DNA of 6,049 nucleotides from Methylococcaceae bacterium (GTDB taxonomy: Bacteria > Pseudomonadota > Gammaproteobacteria > Methylococcales > Methylomonadaceae): assembly GCA_947506075.1 (NCBI GenBank), contig CANNNN010000164.1, forward strand, positions 1-6,049. The letters are read 5' to 3'. Below, in pieces: positions 1 to 6,049 of the stretch. The notes beneath the pieces are model-generated. The model saw only the letters and a list, made by a program, of their open reading frames with translations, made no database searches and had not been told where the DNA came from. Position numbers and translations under genes: made by a program. Every line of letters begins with the position of its first letter. Positions within the stretch are counted from its first letter, which is position 1.

Positions 1-3000
1 ACGCAACTGACCGAACTACTCCGACAAGAAACCCAGGATGTGCTTAAGCGGCCACTGGATCAAAATCCCGAGTCATCAAACCGTTATCAGGTAACGAATG
101 AGGGCGTATTGTATAGCCCTACCAATGATGGCGGAGCGGCGGTATTTTTTAGCGGTTTCGTTAAAATTGATTCGGCAAAAAAACAAAAAATCGCCCAAAC
201 TGCAGGCCTCGATTCGCTCTTACAGGGTATTGTCGACATCAATCCTTTGACGGTTCAGGCTTACTTTAACAGTTACGACTCACTGAACAGAATTTGGCCT
301 TATATTGATGTCTTAAGCCAATATCCGCCAAAGATGAATATTCCGTCTTACAGCTTTTATTACGAAGCGGATGCCAACCACAATCCTGAACGTAATACAC
401 GCTGGATAGACGCCTACCTGGACCCCGCCGGTCAGGGCTGGATGGTCTCCTCCATTTCGCCGGTGTATAACGGTGACTTTCTTGAGGGGGTTGTCGGTCT
501 CGACATTACGCTTGATGTGATTATCAAGCAGGTGCTGGCATTGCCGATTCCCTGGCAGGGTTTTGCGGTGCTGATTAACAAGGACGGCATGTTATTGGCC
601 GTTCCGGATCAGGCTGAAAAAGTGTTTGGCTTGCATGAACTGACGGCACATCATTACGATCAAGCCATCCGTCTGCAAACCTTCAAGCCGGATGATTTTA
701 ATATCTATCACCGCCCTGATATGCACCAGCTGGTGGACGCCCTGGCGAATGACCAAACCAGTGCAGCTGTTGTTGATTTTAGCGAACCTTATCTGGTCGC
801 TAGTAAAAAACTGGCCAGTACCGGCTGGAGATTGGTGGTGTTCGCTCCCCAAAATGAAATTTTCAAGCCCGCAACAGAATTGTCGGAACATTTGACCCGA
901 ATTGGCTGGTATTTGATTGGCAGCCTGCTTTTTTTCTATGTCTTGTTTTTTGGTTTTTTGTATCAGCGGTCCAAACGTTTAAGTTATGAAATATCCGATC
1001 CACTGCGAGGCATACAGAACATGGCCATGCAGATTGGCGAGGGCAATTTTAAGCCTGATGCGCCGGACTACAAGGTCAATGAGTTTAAATCGACGGTCGA
1101 GCAAATGTTGTTGACTGGGGCTCAATTACAAGCGGCTGAACAGCAGCTGGTGGATGCGAAAGAGCAGGCTGAACAGGCCAACTATGCCAAAGGGGCTTTT
1201 TTAGCCAATATGAGTCATGAACTGCGCACCCCCCTCAATGCGATTAGAGGGCTGACTGAGTTGGCGCAAGACGGCACAAGTTACCATAAGCAGAAACGTT
1301 ATCTGACTCAAATCCAGCAGTCTTCACAATCCTTGCTGCTGATCGTCAATGACATTCTTGATTTTTCCAATTGCGATGCAGGGAAAATCGAAATTGTAGA
1401 CCGTGAATTTTCGATCGAAGAGCTGATGCAGGGGCTTGCTGATCTGTTTGTACGTTCAATTGAACATAAACAGATGCAATTGTTTATAAGAATTGATCAC
1501 TCAGTGCCTCGTGTCATGTGCGGGGACGTGCAGCGCATCCGGCAAGTTTTGATCAAACTGATTGGCAATGCGATTAAATTTACCGAGCAGGGCGAAATTC
1601 AGCTGACAGTCGAAGTTGCAGCTCATCATAGTCCGCCAGCAGTACGTTTTACCGTGCGCGATACCGGCATCGGTATTTCCACCGAAGACGTTGAGTGGTT
1701 GTTCGAGGCCTTTACTCAGGCGGATGTATCAATCTCGCGTAAATTTTCCGGAACCGGATTAGGACTGGCGATTTGTCAGCAGTTGGTTAACCTGATGGGC
1801 GGGACTATCAATGTATCCAGCAAATTAGGGGAGGGCAGCACGTTTGAATTCACCTTGGCACTGCGCGGCGAATCCGAACTGGAAAGTGTATCAAATACAA
1901 CGCTACAGTCTGGGTTGCGGGTATTGGTGATTGATGATAATCCGACTTCCTGTGCCGTGCTACAGCATTACTTGCAAGAATGGAAATGTAAGGTTAACCA
2001 GGCTTTATCAATTTCACAAGCCATTATCGAAATACAGCAAGCCTTCGAATACGCACGGCCTTTCGATTTACTGCTGCTGGAGGGTGGACTTTGGCAAACA
2101 GAGGGTTCGCAACTTGTTCAGTTAATCGAAAGTTCAAAGCTGCATAGCCCGGAAATTATTTTGCTGGTTAACAGTCATTATCAGGACTCTTTGCAAACGC
2201 TGGGTTTGTCCGTAAAGCCTAAAGCACTGATCAACAAACCGGTGCTGCCCACGCATTTACTGAATGCACTCCAGACGCCTAAACATGAAGACGTAAGACC
2301 CATTGAAAATACAAGTCTGATAGTCGAACAAGCTCCGGCCAGTGTACAGATCCCGGGTTTTGATTTGCGCGAAATCCTTTCTGTGCTTGATGAGGATTAC
2401 GCACAATTAAGCTATGTTCTTGGTATGTTCAAGGAGGATTACTCGACTTTTAGCGATGAATTATCAGCCAGCCTGAATAAAGGCGAACTTTATGATGCAG
2501 AGATGCACTTGCACAAAATGAAAGGTGTTGCCGGAAATATTGGCGCAATCCGGCTTTATGATATTTCGGAAGAACTGGATCAACAGCTTAAACAGGCGAT
2601 GTTCAAAGAGGGTTTTGTGGCGAATAGTGAAACATTAGCTTCCAGCCGAAAGTCAGCCTTTAAAAGAAAACGTTTTGAGCATGAAACTTGGGATAGATGG
2701 CAGTCCATTTTTGCCGAGACCATGAAAGCCATCACTGATTTTTTAGATAAACGCAGTAGTGACAGTCAACAGATCAGCGTAATGTTGCCTCAGAATGCCA
2801 GTCAATTATTATTGGAACTGGATGCCCTATTGCTTGAGAACGCCTATATCAGTAGTGACTTACTAGAAAAAATCGAACCCGCACTAGGCGGCAATCAAGC
2901 CCAATTATATCAAACGTTATTGAACAGTCTGATGCATTTCGATTATCCAGAAGCCAGGCGTATTTTGGCAAAAATTATCAGATCCGTGCTAGGAGACGCA

Positions 3001-3006
3001 ACATGA
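1..3006 (+). CDS. Hybrid sensor histidine kinase, dCache-TM-HAMP-HisKA-HATPase-pseudoreceiver-HPt (5' end missing)
   Basis: Inner-membrane sensor kinase, open from base 1 with no stop, so the start and first membrane helix lie upstream. Residues are counted from base 1 (1001 visible). Residues 1-297 look like a periplasmic dCache domain (R134-W135, D141, then GVVGLDI ending at 169). Residues 301-320 are a hydrophobic membrane helix, followed by a HAMP-like linker (about 321-372) and a coiled coil. HisKA carries NMSHELRTPLN with phosphoacceptor H406. HATPase_c has the N box around N523, DTGIG 554-558, the F box FEAF 568-571 and GTGLGL 584-589; the first N-box Asn is K519. A receiver fold (639-755) keeps D645, D646 and K746 but has E694 in place of the phosphoacceptor Asp. 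HPt (about 786-920) keeps H838 in HKMKG. A helical tail follows. The architecture recalls BarA-type kinases, but a second, intact receiver is absent. The stop overlaps the next gene's start, so the two are probably co-expressed. The kinase call is firm; the ligand is unknown. Confidence 0.95.
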   Translation, partial: TQLTELLRQETQDVLKRPLDQNPESSNRYQVTNEGVLYSPTNDGGAAVFFSGFVKIDSAKKQKIAQTAGLDSLLQGIVDINPLTVQAYFNSYDSLNRIWPYIDVLSQYPPKMNIPSYSFYYEADANHNPERNTRWIDAYLDPAGQGWMVSSISPVYNGDFLEGVVGLDITLDVIIKQVLALPIPWQGFAVLINKDGMLLAVPDQAEKVFGLHELTAHHYDQAIRLQTFKPDDFNIYHRPDMHQLVDALANDQTSAAVVDFSEPYLVASKKLASTGWRLVVFAPQNEIFKPATELSEHLTRIGWYLIGSLLFFYVLFFGFLYQRSKRLSYEISDPLRGIQNMAMQIGEGNFKPDAPDYKVNEFKSTVEQMLLTGAQLQAAEQQLVDAKEQAEQANYAKGAFLANMSHELRTPLNAIRGLTELAQDGTSYHKQKRYLTQIQQSSQSLLLIVNDILDFSNCDAGKIEIVDREFSIEELMQGLADLFVRSIEHKQMQLFIRIDHSVPRVMCGDVQRIRQVLIKLIGNAIKFTEQGEIQLTVEVAAHHSPPAVRFTVRDTGIGISTEDVEWLFEAFTQADVSISRKFSGTGLGLAICQQLVNLMGGTINVSSKLGEGSTFEFTLALRGESELESVSNTTLQSGLRVLVIDDNPTSCAVLQHYLQEWKCKVNQALSISQAIIEIQQAFEYARPFDLLLLEGGLWQTEGSQLVQLIESSKLHSPEIILLVNSHYQDSLQTLGLSVKPKALINKPVLPTHLLNALQTPKHEDVRPIENTSLIVEQAPASVQIPGFDLREILSVLDEDYAQLSYVLGMFKEDYSTFSDELSASLNKGELYDAEMHLHKMKGVAGNIGAIRLYDISEELDQQLKQAMFKEGFVANSETLASSRKSAFKRKRFEHETWDRWQSIFAETMKAITDFLDKRSSDSQQISVMLPQNASQLLLELDALLLENAYISSDLLEKIEPALGGNQAQLYQTLLNSLMHFDYPEARRILAKIIRSVLGDAT
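901..960 (+). other. Transmembrane segment closing the periplasmic sensor domain
   Basis: These 20 codons encode an almost wholly hydrophobic stretch rich in Leu, Phe and Tyr, with no charged residue, followed at once by the basic run YQRSKR. By the positive-inside rule this places the C-terminal kinase in the cytoplasm and the preceding 300 residues in the periplasm. The matching N-terminal helix expected for a dCache receptor is not in the window. Confidence 0.85.
1915..2265 (+). other. Degenerate receiver domain inside the hybrid kinase
   Basis: The segment starts with the typical receiver strand LRVLVIDDNP and ends with the INKP lysine motif, so the fold is clear. Where families have LLD followed by a Met-Pro pair, this protein has LLEGGLW, so the phosphoacceptor Asp is Glu (gag at 2080-2082) and the Pro is Trp. 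The usual Thr/Ser after the fourth strand seems to be Val (residue 723), with Asn next to it. It should not take up phosphate in the normal way. Glu can mimic phospho-Asp in some receivers, so a locked-on or purely structural role is possible. Confidence 0.8.
2356..2760 (+). other. HPt phosphotransfer domain with an inserted basic loop
   Basis: The motif HKMKGVAGNIGA matches the helix of HPt domains that carries the phosphoacceptor His; here it is H838, codon cac at 2512-2514. After the next helix (EELDQQLKQ) comes a segment of about 30 residues with a strongly basic patch (residues 883-891, including KRKR) before the presumed last helix beginning near W897. This looks like an insertion in the loop between the third and fourth helices. 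Domain limits are approximate. Confidence 0.8.
2991..3006 (+). promoter_or_regulatory. Shine-Dalgarno and ATGA stop-start overlap coupling the two genes
   Basis: AGGAGA at 2991-2996 lies 6 bases before the ATG at 3003, a good ribosome-binding site, and supports that ATG as the true start. The kinase stop codon TGA occupies 3004-3006, so the two reading frames share four bases. This arrangement usually means translational coupling and a fixed expression ratio of kinase and regulator. Confidence 0.85.
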
Positions 3007-5519
3007 TTTTTTCGGTTTCAACTAAACCCGTAGTACTGATCGTTGATGACGAACCCATTAATATCGAAGTGCTCGCGGCGCTGCTTAATAGCGACTACCT
3101 GATCAAGGTGGCTACTGATGGTAACACAGCGATTGATATTGCCCGGCGAGACCCACAGCCTGATTTAATATTGCTGGATATCATGATGCCGGACCTGGAT
3201 GGGTTTGAAGTATGCAAGCAACTTAAGGACAAACCGGAAACTAAAGACATACCGGTGATTTTTGTTACAGCGGCAGGTTCCCAATCAGAAAGCACCGGCT
3301 TTGACCTGGGGGCAGTCGATTACATCACCAAGCCTATAAACCGCTTGGTCACCCAATTGCGGGTAAAAGCCCATATTGAGCTTGTACGCTCCCGAAAAAA
3401 CATCAAAGAAACCCTGGGTTTCCTGACGAGCATGATTGAGAACGCCCCCCTGGCGGTTTCGATATTGTCGCCGGATCATCAATGGTTGTTGCTGAACAAA
3501 GTCAGTCTGGAGCTGCAAGAATGTCAAAACCTGCACCAGGCTAATCAGCAAGACCCCAGCGACTTTATCGATGAACAAGAGCAAGACAGCTACCGCCTGG
3601 CTACTCAGATAGCGTTGACCGGTATAAATCAACAGCTGCAAGTGCATGCCGTGGGTATCAAGGGTAAGAGACGCTTGCTGGAGATCCGGTTAACGCCACT
3701 CTTTGACGCCCATGGCAAGGTCATTGCCGTGCTAAGTCTGGGTGTTGATATCACCGAAAACCAGCAGGCGCAGACCCGCTTGCGCTTACTGGCCAAAGTC
3801 TTCGAAAATCCGGTGGAAGGCATCGTGATCGCTGATTTACAAGGCAGGATATTGGATGTCAATCCTGGCTTTAAAAAAATCACCGGTTACTCATGCCTTG
3901 ATGTGCTGGATAATAAGATGGGCTTGCAGAATTTTAAGGTTCAGGGCTCGGATACCAGCATGTGGCAGAGCCTTAACGGCAATGATCAATGGCAGGGTGA
4001 AATCGTCAATTATAAAAAAAATGGCGATAAAATGTTGGAATGGCTTTCGGTGACCTTGATAAATGATGAGCAAGGCAAGCCCGAACATTATTTGGGCGTA
4101 TTTAGCAGTATGACACTGCTTGAAAAACATCAAAAAGACCTGACACAGGTGGCTAATTACGATGCATTGACCGGTCTGCCCAATCGCCTGTTATTCGACG
4201 AGAAGCTCAAGCAGGTGATTTCAGAATGCGATAGTCAGAAAAGTTCGCTGGCCATCTGTTATTTCGATCTCGACGGCTTCAAGCTGATAAACGATACCCT
4301 GGGAACGACGGCGGGCGATGCGGTATTGATTGAATGCGCACAACGCATCAGTCGGGTGCTAGGTGAAATGGATATGGTTGCTCGCGTGGGTGGCGACGAA
4401 TTTGTACTGTTGTTCCGAGGCATACATACTATACGGGAATACTCCGTACGACTGAAACAAGTGTTGGAGTCGATTGCGAAAGACATCAACATTAATGATA
4501 ACAGTTGCAGGATTACCGCTAGCGTCGGGGTGACGCTGTATCCGCATGATAATGATGAGCCTGATATGTTGTTACGGCACGCCCACCAGGCCATGTGTGC
4601 CGCGAAAGTGTCAGGTAAAAATCGTTATCAATTCTTTGATGTGGACGAAGATCTGCGCATGCGCAGCATGAACAGTGAGCTGCAACGTATCCGGCAAGGC
4701 ATAGAGCAGAGCGAGTTTGAGCTTTTCTATCAGCCCAAAATTAATTTCAATAACGATACTGTCATCGGTGCTGAAGCCTTGATCCGCTGGCGGCATCCTG
4801 AACGGGGGCTGCTGTCGCCTGCGCATTTTCTGCCGCAGATTGAACAAACCGATTTGGAAATCATCCTGGGTGAATGGGTCATTGCAGCAGCGCTGGCGCA
4901 ACAGGGCCTATGGTATAAGCTGGGACTGACACTCGAACTGTCTATCAATATTTCCGCAAATCATTTGCAACAACCTGGGTTCATAGTAAATTTCCAGCAA
5001 CAACTGGATCAATATCCTGAATTTTCGAACGGTGCAATACAGATAGAAATTTTGGAGACGACTGCCTTGGAACATCTTGATTCGGCGATTAAAACCATAG
5101 AGGCGGGTCACAATTTGGGCGTAAATTTTGCGTTGGATGATTTTGGCACGGGTTATTCTTCGTTGGCTTATTTATGTAAATTACCGGCCGGCACCATCAA
5201 GATTGATCAATCTTTTGTGCGCGACATGTTAATCGATGAAGCTTCTTATGGGATGGTTGTCGGGATTATTGCACTGGCTAAAACGTTTTCGCGGGAAATT
5301 GTCGCCGAAGGGGTAGAAACGGCTCAGCAATATACTGCCCTGGCAATCATGGGTTGTGACATTGCTCAGGGCTATTTCATCGCCAAACCGATGCCGGCAA
5401 ATGAATTTTACACCTGGATTCAGGATGATGTGTGGCGACACTGCAGGGAAGATCAGAGGGTGGCAGGTGAGATTTTGCTAACGGAACATCTATCGACAAT
5501 GGATCATCAATATTTATAA
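3003..5519 (+). CDS. Response regulator with REC-PAS-PAS-GGDEF-EAL (cyclic-di-GMP turnover)
   Basis: Cytoplasmic 838-residue regulator predicted to make and/or degrade cyclic-di-GMP under phosphorylation control. The receiver (about 9-125) has a full active site: D15, D16, phosphoacceptor D59 in LLDIMMP, T89 and K110. Two PAS domains follow (about 138-255 and 261-376); the second has the typical DVNPGFKKITGY segment. The GGDEF domain (about 380-545) has metal-site D422 and an intact GGDEF at 463-467, so cyclase activity is plausible. The inhibitory RxxD site is absent: the Arg position is G454 (GEMD). The EAL domain (about 558-805) has E591-A-L, R595, N649, E682, D712-D713 with the FGTGYSS loop, K733, E769 and Q789, the set expected of an active phosphodiesterase. 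No signal peptide or membrane helix is visible. The start is supported by a good ribosome-binding site. It overlaps the kinase gene, its likely partner. The net direction of activity and the PAS ligands cannot be read from sequence. Confidence 0.96.
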   Translation: MIFSVSTKPVVLIVDDEPINIEVLAALLNSDYLIKVATDGNTAIDIARRDPQPDLILLDIMMPDLDGFEVCKQLKDKPETKDIPVIFVTAAGSQSESTGFDLGAVDYITKPINRLVTQLRVKAHIELVRSRKNIKETLGFLTSMIENAPLAVSILSPDHQWLLLNKVSLELQECQNLHQANQQDPSDFIDEQEQDSYRLATQIALTGINQQLQVHAVGIKGKRRLLEIRLTPLFDAHGKVIAVLSLGVDITENQQAQTRLRLLAKVFENPVEGIVIADLQGRILDVNPGFKKITGYSCLDVLDNKMGLQNFKVQGSDTSMWQSLNGNDQWQGEIVNYKKNGDKMLEWLSVTLINDEQGKPEHYLGVFSSMTLLEKHQKDLTQVANYDALTGLPNRLLFDEKLKQVISECDSQKSSLAICYFDLDGFKLINDTLGTTAGDAVLIECAQRISRVLGEMDMVARVGGDEFVLLFRGIHTIREYSVRLKQVLESIAKDININDNSCRITASVGVTLYPHDNDEPDMLLRHAHQAMCAAKVSGKNRYQFFDVDEDLRMRSMNSELQRIRQGIEQSEFELFYQPKINFNNDTVIGAEALIRWRHPERGLLSPAHFLPQIEQTDLEIILGEWVIAAALAQQGLWYKLGLTLELSINISANHLQQPGFIVNFQQQLDQYPEFSNGAIQIEILETTALEHLDSAIKTIEAGHNLGVNFALDDFGTGYSSLAYLCKLPAGTIKIDQSFVRDMLIDEASYGMVVGIIALAKTFSREIVAEGVETAQQYTALAIMGCDIAQGYFIAKPMPANEFYTWIQDDVWRHCREDQRVAGEILLTEHLSTMDHQYL

Positions 5520-5625
5520 CGACACTGCGGCCAGACTCGATTTACGCGATCTAATTTGATACCTATCGCGGCTAAAATTAGCAGCCGCCAATCCTTGCAT
5601 TATTCAAATTAAAGCTAGTAAATAT
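5520..5625. other. Intergenic gap with overlapping inverted repeats
   Basis: This 106-base gap has no ORF of note. It contains GCGGCT 5568-5573 / AGCCGC 5583-5588 (6-bp stem, 9-base loop) inside an outer pair TAATTTGA 5552-5559 / TCAAATTA 5604-5611. A third pair, CGCGAT 5545-5550 / ATCGCG 5565-5570, shares three bases with the inner stem and so would compete with it. No T-run follows any stem, so a standard intrinsic terminator is not supported. TTGCAT at 5595-5600 and TAAATA at 5619-5624 resemble -35 and -10 boxes 18 bases apart, but that promoter would start transcription past the ATG at 5626. I do not assign a promoter. Confidence 0.5.
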
Positions 5626-6049
5626 ATGCCTGAAAAAACAACAGATACCAGTACTTCCTATGGCCATGAAGCTACTATGGATCGTGCTTTCGAGCTATGC
5701 CGCCAAGAGGCGCTGCTAAAAACAGGGGCCTTGCAGAGCGCTATTTTCAACAGCGCCAATTTTTCGAGCATCGCCACCGACGCGAACGGCGTTATTCAAA
5801 TTTTCAATGTCGGCGCCGAACAGATGCTCGGATATGCGGCTGCCGACGTCATGAACAAGATCACCCCGGCCGATATTTCCGATCCTCAGGAAGTCATCGC
5901 ACGAGCCGAAGCCTTGAGCCAGGAATTTGGAACTTGGATTACCCCGGGCTTTGAAGCTTTGGTATTCAAGGCCTCGCGTGGCATTGAGGATATTTACGAG
6001 CTGACTTATATCCGCAAGGATGGCACACGCTTTCCGGCGGTAGTCTCGG
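5626..6049 (+). CDS. PAS-domain signalling protein, N-terminal part (3' end beyond window)
   Basis: The reading frame is open from ATG 5626 to the window edge, giving 141 residues. After a polar leader of about 35 residues comes a PAS domain from about residue 36: IFNSANFSSIATD, then the DANGVIQIFNVGAEQMLGY block (residues 52-70) typical of PAS cores, and later YIRKDGTRFPAVVS (128-141), which matches the strand region before the PAC motif. No signal peptide or membrane helix is visible in this part, so the sensor is probably cytoplasmic. From memory, this PAS type begins long multi-PAS or GAF proteins ending in a histidine kinase or GGDEF output, but the output is outside the window. The ribosome-binding site before 5626 is poor. 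ATG 5677 (residue 18) is an alternative start and would still keep the whole PAS domain. By eye the region is about 55% GC, higher than the upstream genes. Confidence 0.88.
   Translation, partial: MPEKTTDTSTSYGHEATMDRAFELCRQEALLKTGALQSAIFNSANFSSIATDANGVIQIFNVGAEQMLGYAAADVMNKITPADISDPQEVIARAEALSQEFGTWITPGFEALVFKASRGIEDIYELTYIRKDGTRFPAVVS

Noticed and set aside
40..42. GTG at 40 as the start of the kinase gene
   Set aside because: The frame is open back to base 1 with plausible helical coding sequence, and starting here would drop the N-terminal membrane helix a dCache receptor needs. The real start is upstream.
3285..3647. 120-residue antisense ORF under the receiver-PAS region, with other minus-strand ORFs across 3095-5441
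   Set aside because: All lie opposite strongly conserved domains, show no domain pattern of their own and have no convincing ribosome-binding sites; they are shadows of the + strand genes.
4653..4666. Perfect 14-bp palindrome CTGCGCATGCGCAG
   Set aside because: It sits inside the coding sequence between GGDEF and EAL, where it encodes LRMR. It is single-copy as far as I can see, so chance is the simplest explanation.
5568..5588. GC-rich hairpin as an intrinsic terminator after the regulator gene
   Set aside because: The stem is only 6 bp with a 9-base loop and is followed by CAATCCTTGC rather than a T-run.
5697..5954. 85-residue ORF on the + strand rich in Arg
   Set aside because: It overlaps the PAS gene in another frame, has a low-complexity Arg-rich composition and no recognisable domain; the frame beginning at 5626 encodes a clear PAS domain.

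Overview
The window holds a signal-transduction locus, all on the + strand, with no RNA genes, mobile elements or CRISPR visible. Moderate base composition (roughly 45-50% GC in the first two genes by eye) and the style of the proteins suggest an environmental gammaproteobacterium. The third gene's PAS sequence resembles what I recall from methanotrophs (Methylococcales) and some betaproteobacteria. This taxonomic guess rests on memory and is weak.

Layout. Positions 1-3006 are the 3' part of a large membrane-bound hybrid histidine kinase whose start lies upstream of the window. Its visible order is periplasmic dCache sensor, transmembrane helix, HAMP-like linker, coiled coil, HisKA, HATPase_c, a degenerate receiver, and an HPt domain with a C-terminal helical tail. 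Positions 3003-5519, overlapping the kinase stop codon by 4 bases (ATGA), encode a complete 838-residue response regulator with receiver, two PAS, GGDEF and EAL domains. Positions 5520-5625 are a 106-base gap with several inverted repeats. Positions 5626-6049 are the 5' end of a PAS-domain gene that runs off the window.

How they work together (inference). The kinase and regulator look like one translationally coupled pair that turns a periplasmic cue into a change in cyclic-di-GMP. The kinase has its H-box histidine and its HPt histidine, but its own receiver carries Glu where the phosphoacceptor Asp should be. The only complete receiver in the pair is at the N-terminus of the downstream protein. 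Phosphate may therefore pass directly from kinase to regulator, or via an HPt fed from elsewhere. The regulator keeps the key residues of both the cyclase and the phosphodiesterase, but lacks the Arg of the usual RxxD inhibitory site. No wholly new system is evident; the broken internal relay is the most interesting point.
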